From assembly GCF_001425305.1 (NCBI RefSeq), contig NZ_LMEE01000003.1, positions 62,001 to 126,000 of the forward strand: 64,000 nt of DNA, read 5' to 3'. This DNA comes from Phenylobacterium sp. Root1290. GTDB taxonomy: Bacteria > Pseudomonadota > Alphaproteobacteria > Caulobacterales > Caulobacteraceae. Below the pieces are notes generated by a model. It had not been told where the DNA came from. It did not search any database and was given only the letters and a program-made list of their open reading frames with translations. The translations under genes and the position numbers were made by a program. Of the stretch, positions 26,815-34,805 are shown piece after piece (the stretch's first letter is position 1; every line of letters starts with the position of its first letter).

Positions 26815-26832
26815 ATCCGGTATATACAGGAT
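26815..26832. promoter_or_regulatory. MarR-type operator next to the marR start codon
   Basis: ATCCGGTATATACAGGAT is an inverted repeat: ATCC and GGAT arms around the symmetric core GTATATAC. It ends two bases from the marR ATG and lies between this gene and the divergent phosphatase gene. Length and symmetry fit a MarR dimer site; binding would block the leftward promoter or translation start region. Confidence 0.6.
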
Positions 26833-26937
26833 TATATCTGCGACCCCAAGGGCGCGCGGCAGGTCTGGCGCGGCTGGCCGACCTCGGAGATAACGGCTGC
26901 AAAGCCGGGCGAGCCGGTGCGAAGGGGAAGCGACGCC

Positions 26938-27519
26938 ATGGAACTGATCCTCATCCGTCACGGACTGCCGGTGCGCCGCGACGACAGCGCCGATCCCGAC
27001 CTGTCGGCGGAAGGCCACGACCAGTCGCGCAAGGTCGCCGCCTGGCTGGCGCACGAGGGCGCGGACGCGGTGTGGTCGAGCCCGATGCGCCGGGCGGTCC
27101 AGACCGCCCAGCCGTTCGCCGACCACCTGGGCCATCAGATCAGCCAGCATGAGGGCGTGGCCGAGTTCGACCGCGACTCCGGCGCCTATGTGCCGATGGA
27201 GGTGCTGAAGCGCGAGAACTACGAGGCCTGGCTGGCCCTGGCCCGCGGCGAGCACGCGATGGACATCGAGGCGTTCAGCGCCGCCGTGGTCGGCGCGCTG
27301 GAAGAGGTGATCGCCGCCCATCCCGGCCAGCGGGTGGCGGTGTTCTGCCATGGCGGCGTCATCAATGTCTGGACGGCGCACATCCTGGGCATGGCGCCGC
27401 GGCTGTTCTTCGAGCCGGGCTACACCAGCGTGCACCGCTACATGTGCGCCCGCGGCGGCCAGCGGAACGTGCTGGCCCTGAACGAGCGCGCGCACCTGCG
27501 GGAGATGGCGGGGGCTTGA
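26938..27519 (+). CDS. Histidine phosphatase family protein
   Basis: 193 residues from ATG 26938, which follows GAAGGGGAAG. Catalytic motifs: LIRHGLPVRR (phospho-acceptor His), SSPMRRAVQTAQ (pocket Arg), FCHGGVINVW (second His). This is the phosphoglycerate mutase-like superfamily; the short length and lack of further domains leave the substrate open. Divergent from the MarR-fabF operon with a candidate operator between, so it may share regulation. Confidence 0.85.
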   Translation: MELILIRHGLPVRRDDSADPDLSAEGHDQSRKVAAWLAHEGADAVWSSPMRRAVQTAQPFADHLGHQISQHEGVAEFDRDSGAYVPMEVLKRENYEAWLALARGEHAMDIEAFSAAVVGALEEVIAAHPGQRVAVFCHGGVINVWTAHILGMAPRLFFEPGYTSVHRYMCARGGQRNVLALNERAHLREMAGA

Positions 27520-27620
27520 GTGATTTATGAAGCGGCGCTGGATAGGTCCTTCGCACCCTTGATCGCGCTCAATGCGTTGCCTTTGCCTGGGACCTAAGTC
27601 TCGCCGCAGAGGAGCTGGGC

Positions 27621-27983
27621 ATGCTGGACATCAAGATCGACGAGGCCGCGGGCTATATCGAGCTGACGGTCGATGGCGCAGTCGACAGCGCCGGCTATGA
27701 GGCCGCGGTCGCGGCCATCGAGGCGCTGTTGAAGACTCACGACAAGATCAATGCGGTCGAGGTGGTGCGCAGCTTCGCGGGCATGGAGCCCAGTCTGTGG
27801 TGGCGCGACCTCAACTACAGCTTCGCTCGGCTGGATTCCTTCGGACGCTGCGCGGTGGTCACCGACAATGGCTGGATGGGGCCGATGGCGCGGTTCTTCG
27901 CGGCCTTTCTGTCGGTCGAGGTGCGGACCTTCGACCTGAAGGATCTGGAGGCGGCGCGCGCCTGGGCCAAGGACGGCGTCTAG
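27621..27983 (+). CDS. SpoIIAA/STAS-like protein (DUF3478 type)
   Basis: 120 residues. The pattern of an N-terminal strand (IELTVDGAVDSAGYEAAVAAI) then KINAVEVVRSFAGMEPSLWW, and a C-terminal RTFDLKDLEAARAWAK, matches the STAS-like SpoIIAA family of small cytoplasmic proteins. These have no settled function; some bind lipids or nucleotides. Its TAG stop shares the four bases CTAG with the stop of the convergent LytTR gene. Confidence 0.78.
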   Translation: MLDIKIDEAAGYIELTVDGAVDSAGYEAAVAAIEALLKTHDKINAVEVVRSFAGMEPSLWWRDLNYSFARLDSFGRCAVVTDNGWMGPMARFFAAFLSVEVRTFDLKDLEAARAWAKDGV

Positions 27984-28798
27984 CCGGCCCGCAGGCGCGC
28001 CAGGGCGTCGGGGAAGCGGCGTGACAAGGGCGCCTCGATATCGCCGAGGCGGACGGCGTAGTCGCCGGACTTCTCGGGCCGCAGTTCGGTGACGCGGGCG
28101 GCGTTCACCAGCCACGACCTGTGGGTGCGTACGAAGCCCAGCGGCGCGAGTTCGGCCTCGAGTGCGGTCAGCGAGGAGCGCATCAACGGCTTGCGGCCGT
28201 CGGCCAGCATGAACTCGACATAGTTGCCGGCCGAGGACGCGGCGAGGATGTCGGCGGCGGGGACGCGCATCACGCGCGCGCCGTCGCGGATGTCGAAGGT
28301 GGCGGGCGTGGCGCTCGGCGGCGAGGCCTCTTGGGCCGGCGTCCCGTAGAGCCGGGCCAGGCCCCAGAAGGCGGCGACGCCGATGAAGTAGCCGATGGCG
28401 TCCTTGCGCAGCTCGTAGACGAAGCGCTGGGCGAGGTCGAATTCGAAGGGCATGTCGAGCCAGCCGAAGATCAGGCCGCGCAGGAGATAGAAGCCGACGA
28501 TGTGCGCGGTCGCGAAGGCGAGCAGACCCACGATCTGGATCGCCAGCATCCGCCAGCGCGGCCGGCTGTCGGGCGGGGCGATGCGAAAGGCGGCCCAGCC
28601 GATCCACATGAAGGCGATGGCGCAGACGGCGCTGGTGTACTGCTCCACCGCCGGGCAGATCCACGGCGTCTGCGGGCGATCCTGAAGGGCGGTGAACATG
28701 TTGACCGTGTTCAGCGCCAGGATGGTGACGGCGAACAGCGGGACCGCGCGCCAGAAGACGCCGTTCAGCTCGGGGCCGGATCGCTGGCCGTTCGTCAC
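27980..28798 (-). CDS. Membrane-bound LytTR DNA-binding regulator
   Basis: 272 residues. Four hydrophobic segments occupy about residues 15-150. The C-terminal 100 residues form a LytTR domain: ILAASSAGNYVEFMLADGR, SLTALEAELAPLGFVRTHRS, WLVNAARVTEL. Membrane-anchored LytTR proteins of this build bind DNA while in the membrane and often carry a sensor in the helices. GTG start at 28798. It convergently touches the SpoIIAA-like gene. Target genes unknown. Confidence 0.85.
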   Translation of the reverse strand: MTNGQRSGPELNGVFWRAVPLFAVTILALNTVNMFTALQDRPQTPWICPAVEQYTSAVCAIAFMWIGWAAFRIAPPDSRPRWRMLAIQIVGLLAFATAHIVGFYLLRGLIFGWLDMPFEFDLAQRFVYELRKDAIGYFIGVAAFWGLARLYGTPAQEASPPSATPATFDIRDGARVMRVPAADILAASSAGNYVEFMLADGRKPLMRSSLTALEAELAPLGFVRTHRSWLVNAARVTELRPEKSGDYAVRLGDIEAPLSRRFPDALARLRAG

Positions 28799-28977
28799 GC
28801 GTGGGTTCCCGTCTGTTGCGCGCGGACTTTCACTGCTTCGCGAGCTCAGGCCAAGCCTTGCGAACGCCGCATCGGCGAACGCGTCTCAGTAATCGCGCGG
28901 AGATTGCGCAGCCGCGCGCCTCAGGCCAATGATGTTCGCGCCAAGCTCGGACTTGGCGGCCTTGGGAGCACTCTCAC

Positions 28978-29661
28978 GTGACCAATATTCGCCAACGTTT
29001 CGTGCGCGCAGCCCTGATCGTGCTGGCGCCCATGCTGATCGCCGGCTGCGGGGTGAACACCATCCCCACCAAGGACGAGAAGGCCAAGGCCGCCTGGGCC
29101 GAAGTCCAGAACCAGTACCAGCGACGGGCCGATCTGATCCCCAACCTGGTGGAGACCGTGAAGGGCTATGCGACCCAGGAGCGCGAGGTGCTGACCCAGG
29201 TCACCGAAGCCCGCGCCTCGGCCACCCAGGTCAAGGTCGACGCCTCGACCATCACCGACCCGGCGCAGTTCCAGAAATTCGCCCAGGCCCAGGACCAGCT
29301 GTCGGGCGTGCTGGGCCGGCTGATGATGATCCAGGAGCGCTATCCTGACCTGAAGTCGAACCAGAACTTCCTGGCGCTGCAGAGCCAGCTGGAGGGCACC
29401 GAGAACCGCATCGCCATCGCGCGGCGCGACTACAACGCGGCGGTCCAGGACTTCAACACCGAGATCCGCACCTTCCCGGGCGCGCTCTGGGCCGGCACGG
29501 TCCATCGCTGGGCCAAGCCGATGCAGACCTTCGCGGCCAGCGCCGCGGCGCAGACCGCGCCTAGCGTGAACTTCGGCGGAACCGCGCCGGCCGCGCCGCC
29601 GGTGAACATGGCGCCGGCGACGACGGCTCCGGCGGCCCCGGTTCCGGCCCCCGCCCAATGA
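28978..29661 (+). CDS. lemA: LemA family lipoprotein
   Basis: 227 residues with GTG start. The lipobox LIAGC (Cys near residue 24) suggests a lipid anchor. The family core NQYQRRADLIPNLVETVKGY is followed by long helices ending near KAYPDLKSN-like YPDLKSNQNF. A Pro/Ala/Thr-rich tail closes the protein. LemA proteins are inner-membrane-associated with poorly defined roles in envelope stress. It leads a three-gene operon with two TPM-domain genes; its stop overlaps the next start. Confidence 0.9.
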   Translation: MTNIRQRFVRAALIVLAPMLIAGCGVNTIPTKDEKAKAAWAEVQNQYQRRADLIPNLVETVKGYATQEREVLTQVTEARASATQVKVDASTITDPAQFQKFAQAQDQLSGVLGRLMMIQERYPDLKSNQNFLALQSQLEGTENRIAIARRDYNAAVQDFNTEIRTFPGALWAGTVHRWAKPMQTFAASAAAQTAPSVNFGGTAPAAPPVNMAPATTAPAAPVPAPAQ

Positions 29662-30449
29662 CGATGCGCACGGGGCCGTGGGGCGCGGTGCGCCTCGCGG
29701 TCCTGGTCATGTTTGCGTGGGTCGGGGCGGCGGTCGCCGCGCCGACCTTCCCGCCCCTGACCGGGCGGGTGGTCGACAACGCCAACGTCCTCTCTCCGGA
29801 GACTGAGGCTGAGCTGACGCAGGAGTTGGCGACGCTGGAGACCCAGACCGGCCGCCAGCTGGTCGTGGCGACCCTGCCTGACCTGCAGGGCTACGAGATC
29901 GAAGACTACGGCTATCAGCTGCTGCGCACGTGGGGCATCGGCAGCAAGGAGCGCAACGACGGCGCGATCCTGATCGTCGCGCCGACCGAGCGGAAGGTGC
30001 GCATCGAGGTCGGCTATGGCCTGGAGCCGGTGCTGACCGACGCGCTTTCCAGCCTGATCATCAACCAACGGATCCTCCCGGCCTTCAAGGAGGGCCGGCT
30101 GGAGGAGGGCGTTGTCGACGGGACGCGCGCGATCATCCAGCAGCTGGCCCTGCCGGAAGACGAGGCCCGAGCTGCGGTCGCCCAGGCCGAGGAGCGTCCG
30201 CAGAGCGAAGGCGGGGTCGGGTTCGGCACGATCATCGTCATCTTCATCATCTTCTGGCTGCTGAGCGGCGTGTTCGGCGGACGCCGGCGGCGCGGCGGCC
30301 TGTGGTGGCTGCCGTTGATCCTCGGCAGCGGCGGCGGCGGCGGAGGCCGTGGCGGCTGGGGCGGCGGCGGTGGCGGCGGCTTTGGAGGCGGCGGTTTCAG
30401 CGGCGGCGGCGGGTCTGGCGGCGGCGGCGGCGCCTCGGGGAGTTGGTAG
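29658..30449 (+). CDS. TPM-domain membrane protein (YgcG-like) with glycine-rich tail
   Basis: 263 residues: signal sequence (1-28), a TPM phosphatase-like domain (about 30-165: VVDNANVLSPETEAELT, RNDGAILIVAPTERKVRIEVGYGLEPVLTD), one transmembrane helix (FGTIIVIFIIFWLLSGVFG), then a Gly/Ser/Trp-rich tail. This is the standard build of YgcG-type proteins that co-occur with LemA. The proposed role is in membrane protein handling. The GGC-repeat DNA of the tail (30330-30445) may be unstable in length. Confidence 0.9.
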   Translation: MTMRTGPWGAVRLAVLVMFAWVGAAVAAPTFPPLTGRVVDNANVLSPETEAELTQELATLETQTGRQLVVATLPDLQGYEIEDYGYQLLRTWGIGSKERNDGAILIVAPTERKVRIEVGYGLEPVLTDALSSLIINQRILPAFKEGRLEEGVVDGTRAIIQQLALPEDEARAAVAQAEERPQSEGGVGFGTIIVIFIIFWLLSGVFGGRRRRGGLWWLPLILGSGGGGGGRGGWGGGGGGGFGGGGFSGGGGSGGGGGASGSW

Positions 30450-30451
30450 GG

Positions 30452-31144
30452 ATGCTGAGCGAAACGGACCGCGCCCGCATCGAGGCGGCCGTCAAGGCGG
30501 CCGAAGCCGGGACGACGGGCGAGATCTACTGCGTCGTGGCGCCGGAATCCTCGGAGTATCTGGAGGTGCCGATCGCCTGGGGGGCCATCGCCGCGCTGGC
30601 CGCGCCGGCGGCCCTGCTGGCGGCGGGCATCCATGTCTCGGCGCCCGACGACTTCGGCGGCGGCTGGTCGGCGGCGCAGATGAGCTCGGCGGCGGAAGCG
30701 GCGGCGCGGGCGGCCTTGAGCGGCGCGATCCTGCTACAGGGCGCGCTGTTCGTGGTGGTCGCGATGCTGGTCGCCATCCCGGTGGTGCGCCAGTTCATGA
30801 CGCCGCGCGCCCTGAAGCGCGAGCGGGTGCGCCGGCGCGCGCACGAACAGTTCCTGGCCAAGAATCTGCAGGCGACCCGCGAGCGGACCGGGGTGCTGAT
30901 CTATGTCTCGGCGCGCGAGCACATGGCCGAACTGATCGCCGACGACGGCATCGCCGCCAAGGTGCAGGACGGGGCCTGGGAAGGCGCCATGCAACGGCTG
31001 ATCGAGGGCTTGAAGTCCGGTCGGCCCGCCGATGGGTTCGAGGACGCTATCGGCCTGTGCGGGGCGATCCTGGCCGAGCACTTCCCGCCGCGCGAAGGCG
31101 ACAATCCCAATGAGCTGTCGGACTCGGTCGTGGTGCTGGCTTAG
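30452..31144 (+). CDS. TPM-domain membrane protein, second copy
   Basis: 230 residues from ATG 30452, two bases after the stop of the preceding gene. It has an N-terminal TPM-type start (MLSETDRARIEAAVKAAEAG, TTGEIYCVV), two transmembrane segments (about 43-60 and 88-110), and a cytoplasmic C-terminal part with TGVLIYVSAREHMAELIADD and FEDAIGLCGAILAEHFPP. The LemA-TPM-TPM order is common in proteobacteria. It convergently shares TTAG with the antiporter gene. Confidence 0.87.
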   Translation: MLSETDRARIEAAVKAAEAGTTGEIYCVVAPESSEYLEVPIAWGAIAALAAPAALLAAGIHVSAPDDFGGGWSAAQMSSAAEAAARAALSGAILLQGALFVVVAMLVAIPVVRQFMTPRALKRERVRRRAHEQFLAKNLQATRERTGVLIYVSAREHMAELIADDGIAAKVQDGAWEGAMQRLIEGLKSGRPADGFEDAIGLCGAILAEHFPPREGDNPNELSDSVVVLA

Positions 31145-32772
31145 GGGGCGTAGCGCGCTTCCAGAAGGTCGATCTCGCGCACCAGCTTGCGGGCGGATTC
31201 GTCGTTCAGGCGGCGGGCGCGGGCCAGGCGATAGATGGCGTCGCGCTCGGCGCGCAGGCCGGCCAGGCGAAGCTGGCGCTCGATCAGATCCTGCCTGCGG
31301 TTGAGTTCAAGAATCTCGGGCTCCTGCCGGCGGCTGTCGATCCGCTGGCGATAGAGCTCCATGATCCGCGCCGAGGCGTCCGTGTAGAGGTCGGCGTCGG
31401 CGCGGCCCTCGGCCATGTCGTGCTGCGCCTGCTCGATGGCGGTGATCGCGGCCTGGGCCGCCTCGACGCGGGCGTTGTCGATGTCGTTCTGGTGCGAGGG
31501 CTCGGGCGGCAGCTCCAGGTCCTTCAGCAGCCTGGGCAGGACGATGCTGGCCGCGACCAGCGACACGATGATCACCCCGGCGGCCAGGAAGATCGCGAGG
31601 TTGCGGGCCGGGAACGGCGTGCCGTCGGCCAGCGCGAAGGGCAGGGTCAGCACGCCGGCCAGGGTGATGGCGCCGCGCACCCCGGCGACCGACGTCGCGG
31701 CGATCAGCCGCCAGCTGACCGGTGGCGCCGGTTCGCCGCGGCGGATGGCGCGGGCGATGTTCCACTTCAGCGACACCCACGCCCAGACGAACCGAAGTGC
31801 GGCGAGGGCGGCGGTGATAGCCAGGACATAGACCGCCAGCCACCAGGGCTCGTGATGGCCGGTGATGCGCACGGTCTCGGCGGCGCGGGCCATGATGCTG
31901 GGCATCTGCTCGCCCAGCAGCACGAAGATGACGCCGTTGAGCGCGAACTGGATGGTGTCCCAGACCGCCGCGCGGCGCACGCGCGTGACCGCCAGGACCT
32001 GGCCGCTCTGCTCGGTGAAGCTCATCGTCACCCCGGCGGCGACGGCGGCCAGGATGCCCGAGCAATGGAAGTGCTCGGCCAGCAGGTAGGCGCCGAACGG
32101 GATCAGCAGGCTGATGAGGATCTGGACGCTGGTGTCTTCGCCAAGCTTGGCGCTGATCCAGGTCTTGAGCTTGGTGACGCTCCAGGTGACGCCCGTGCCG
32201 ATGGCCAGGCCGCCAAGGGCGACCCACAGGAACGAGCCGACCGCCTCCTGCAGCGAGAAGGCCCCGGTTACCGCCGCGGCGACGGCGAAGCGCATGCAGA
32301 CCAGGCCCGAGGCGTCGTTCAGCAACGACTCGCCTTCGAGGATGTGCATCAGCCGCTTGGGGATCGGGGCGCGCGAGGCGATGGCCGAGACCGCGATCGG
32401 GTCCGTCGGCGACAGGACCGCGGCGAGCGCGAAGGCGACCGCCAGCGGCATGGCCGGTATCAACCAGTGGATCAGGAAGCCGACCCCGATGACGGTGAAC
32501 ACCACCAGGCCCAGGGCCAGCTCCAGGATCACCGCCCCGTCGCGGAACAGGTCGTCTTTTGGAATGCGCCAGCCGTCCAGGAACAGCAGTGGGGGCAGGA
32601 ACAGCAGGAAGAAGATCGACGGCTTCAGGTCGACCGTCGGGATGAAGGACAGGGCGATGATCGCGCCGAGCCCGATCTGCACGAGCGGCAAGGGCAGCCG
32701 CACCAGCCGCGCCAATGGCGCGCTGACCACGACGGCCAGCAGCAGGAAGAGGATGGTCGAAATCGAGGACAA
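31141..32772 (-). CDS. CPA1-type Na+/H+ antiporter
   Basis: 543 residues. About 12 transmembrane helices in residues 1-420, with the ion-site signatures LSPTDPIAVSAI (D of the ND motif type) and EGESLLNDASGLV. The last 120 residues form a charged coiled-coil cytoplasmic tail (INDARVEAAQAAITAIEQ-like, RQRIDSRRQEPEILELNRRQ), as in bacterial NhaP/YjcE relatives. It exchanges Na+ or K+ for H+ in pH or osmotic balance. TTG start at 32772 is used; no nearby ATG is better. Confidence 0.88.
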   Translation of the reverse strand: MSSISTILFLLLAVVVSAPLARLVRLPLPLVQIGLGAIIALSFIPTVDLKPSIFFLLFLPPLLFLDGWRIPKDDLFRDGAVILELALGLVVFTVIGVGFLIHWLIPAMPLAVAFALAAVLSPTDPIAVSAIASRAPIPKRLMHILEGESLLNDASGLVCMRFAVAAAVTGAFSLQEAVGSFLWVALGGLAIGTGVTWSVTKLKTWISAKLGEDTSVQILISLLIPFGAYLLAEHFHCSGILAAVAAGVTMSFTEQSGQVLAVTRVRRAAVWDTIQFALNGVIFVLLGEQMPSIMARAAETVRITGHHEPWWLAVYVLAITAALAALRFVWAWVSLKWNIARAIRRGEPAPPVSWRLIAATSVAGVRGAITLAGVLTLPFALADGTPFPARNLAIFLAAGVIIVSLVAASIVLPRLLKDLELPPEPSHQNDIDNARVEAAQAAITAIEQAQHDMAEGRADADLYTDASARIMELYRQRIDSRRQEPEILELNRRQDLIERQLRLAGLRAERDAIYRLARARRLNDESARKLVREIDLLEARYAP

Positions 32773-32780
32773 AGGCCGCC

Positions 32781-33545
32781 CTAGCCCTTGAAGCTGTCCT
32801 TGGCGGCCCGGACCGCGGCGAACGCTTCATGGTCCGGGGCACCCGAGAGGCCCATGCGCCCGGCGAGTTGCGGGGCGCGCAGGAAGGGGTTGGTGGCCTT
32901 CTCCAGGCCGATGGTCGTCGGCACCGTCCACTCGCCGCGCTCGCGGGCCGCGAAGATGTCGTCGGCGCGGGCCTTCAAGGCCGGGTCGTCGTCGACCGAC
33001 AGCGCGAAGCGGGCGTTGGAGGCGGTGTACTCGTGCGCGCAATAGACCTTGGTGTCGTCGGGCAAGGCGGTCAGGCGCTGGAGGCTGTCCCACATCTGCT
33101 GCGGCGTGCCTTCGAACAGGCGGCCGCAACCGAGGGCGAACAGGGTGTCGCCGACGAAGGCGGTGTGATCGGCGGCGTCGAAATAGGCGATGTGGCCCAG
33201 GGTGTGGCCGCCGCTCTCGATCACGTCGAAGCGAGTCTCGCCGAGCATCACGTCATCGCCGCCGGCGACGACGCGGTCGGGCGCCTGGCCGATGCGCTCG
33301 ACTTCCTGCGGTCCGACCACGATCGCGCCGGTGGCGGCCTTGATCTCGGCGTTGCCGCCGGCGTGGTCGGGGTGCCAGTGGGTGTTGAGGATCAGGTCCA
33401 GCGTCCAGCCGAGGGTCGCCAGCTCGCGCAGGATCGCCGCTGCGTCGGGCGTGTCGATGCAGGCGGCCAGTCCGGTGGCGTCGTCGCGCACCAGGAAGCC
33501 GTAGTTGTCCGACAGGCAGGGGAATTGATGGACGGTGATCGACAC
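32781..33545 (-). CDS. gloB: Hydroxyacylglutathione hydrolase (glyoxalase II)
   Basis: 254 residues. The metallo-beta-lactamase fold with metal motif THWHPDHAGGN, further ligands in GGHTLGHIAY and FVGDTLFALGCGRLFEGT, and YCAHEYTASNARFAL binding glutathione. It hydrolyses S-D-lactoylglutathione in methylglyoxal detoxification. GTG start at 33545 with GGAGAGAC in front; the long upstream extension to 34073 is antisense to the methyltransferase. The antiporter gene follows 8 bp downstream. Confidence 0.95.
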   Translation of the reverse strand: MSITVHQFPCLSDNYGFLVRDDATGLAACIDTPDAAAILRELATLGWTLDLILNTHWHPDHAGGNAEIKAATGAIVVGPQEVERIGQAPDRVVAGGDDVMLGETRFDVIESGGHTLGHIAYFDAADHTAFVGDTLFALGCGRLFEGTPQQMWDSLQRLTALPDDTKVYCAHEYTASNARFALSVDDDPALKARADDIFAARERGEWTVPTTIGLEKATNPFLRAPQLAGRMGLSGAPDHEAFAAVRAAKDSFKG

Positions 33546-33626
33546 GTGTCTCTCCAAGCCTTCTTGTCCGGATCCTTGCGATTTAGGGTCGGCAGCGGGC
33601 CAAGTCGAGCCTAAGTCTTGCACAGC

Positions 33627-34382
33627 ATGCGTCGCGACGTCCTCGAACTCCGTCAGTTCTACGCCACCCGGCTGGGCCGTGCGGCGCGGGAAATGGTCTC
33701 GCGCAAGGTGCTGGAGACCTGGGGCGACGCCCGCGACCTGGACATGCTGGGCCTCGGCTACGCCACGCCGTTCCTGGGATCGTTCCCGCCGGCCGCGCGC
33801 CGGGTGGTCGCCGCCATGCCCGCCCAGCAGGGCGTCGAGCTGTGGCCGTCCGAAGGCGCGAACCTCGCCTGCCTGTCGCTTGAGGACGCCCTGCCGTTCC
33901 AGAACGCGTTCTTCGACCGGATCCTGGCGGTCCACGCCCTGGAGGAAAGTCCCGACCCGATCGCGTTGCTGCGCGAGGTCTGGCGCGTGCTCTCGCCGAC
34001 CGGCCGCGTAGTGGTGGTGACCGCCGCGCGCAACGGGCTGTGGGCCAACGCCGAGCGGACCCCGTTCGGGCACGGGCGTCCCTACACCCGCAGCCAGCTG
34101 GCCGATCTGCTGCGCGAGGCGGACCTGGAGCCCACCGGCTGGACCCGCGCGCTCTATGTGCCGCCGGTCGGGTGGATGGCGGGCTGGGCCGAGGGCTTCG
34201 AGCAGGCCGGTTCGCGGCTGTGGCCGGGCTTCGCCGGCCTGGTGCTGACCGAGGCGGTCAAGGAGACCTTCGCCGTGAAGGCCAAGGCCGCCCGCGTGCG
34301 CGCGCCTGTTGTTCGACCAGGCCTTGCACCCGTTCCGGCCAATCGGGCGCCTGTTTCGCGGGCGCAGGAACCTCAGAGCTAG
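33627..34382 (+). CDS. Class I SAM-dependent methyltransferase
   Basis: 251 residues. Domain order typical of UbiE/Coq5-like Methyltransf_11 proteins: motif I LDMLGLGYATPFLG (a weak version of the Gly-rich loop), DALPFQNAFFDRILAVHALEE, LREVWRVLSPTGRVVVVT. ATG 33627 is used; TTG 33618 is possible. Divergent from gloB with 80 bp between, an arrangement found in many Caulobacterales. Substrate unknown. Confidence 0.85.
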   Translation: MRRDVLELRQFYATRLGRAAREMVSRKVLETWGDARDLDMLGLGYATPFLGSFPPAARRVVAAMPAQQGVELWPSEGANLACLSLEDALPFQNAFFDRILAVHALEESPDPIALLREVWRVLSPTGRVVVVTAARNGLWANAERTPFGHGRPYTRSQLADLLREADLEPTGWTRALYVPPVGWMAGWAEGFEQAGSRLWPGFAGLVLTEAVKETFAVKAKAARVRAPVVRPGLAPVPANRAPVSRAQEPQS

Positions 34383-34457
34383 AGAAGCGCTTGGACACGG
34401 TGTCGCTTGGGCCTAGCTTGGGCCGTCAGCCAACGGCATCTGTTTGGGAGTAGCGCC

Positions 34458-34802
34458 ATGAAAATGATCGTCGCGGTCATCAAGCCGAGCCGCCTGGACG
34501 CCGTTCTGGAAGCGGTCACCGAGGCCGGCGCGTCAGGCCTGACGGTCACCGAGGTGCGCGGCTACGGCCGCCAGCGGGGCAAGACCGAGGTCTATCGCGG
34601 CGCCGAGTACGAGGTGAAGCTTCTGCCCAAGGTTAAGCTCGAGATCGCGGTGCCTTCCGACATCGCCGATGCGGTGATCGAAGCGGTGGCGCGCACCGCC
34701 AACACCGGCAAGATCGGCGACGGCAAGGTGTTCGTGCTGGACCTGGAGCAGGCGCTGCGCATCCGCACGGGCGACCGCGACGCGTCAGCGATCGCCGGCT
34801 GA
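34458..34802 (+). CDS. P-II nitrogen regulatory protein (GlnB/GlnK type)
   Basis: 114 residues, normal P-II length. MKMIVAVIKPSRLDAV start, T-loop TEVYRGAEYEV with the uridylylation site Tyr51 in the usual position, and C-terminal signature TGKIGDGKVFVLDLEQALRIRTG. It senses 2-oxoglutarate, ATP and ADP and controls nitrogen uptake or assimilation targets. ATG 34458. No amtB or glnA is adjacent, so GlnB or GlnK cannot be assigned from context. Confidence 0.9.
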   Translation: MKMIVAVIKPSRLDAVLEAVTEAGASGLTVTEVRGYGRQRGKTEVYRGAEYEVKLLPKVKLEIAVPSDIADAVIEAVARTANTGKIGDGKVFVLDLEQALRIRTGDRDASAIAG

Positions 34803-34805
34803 AGT

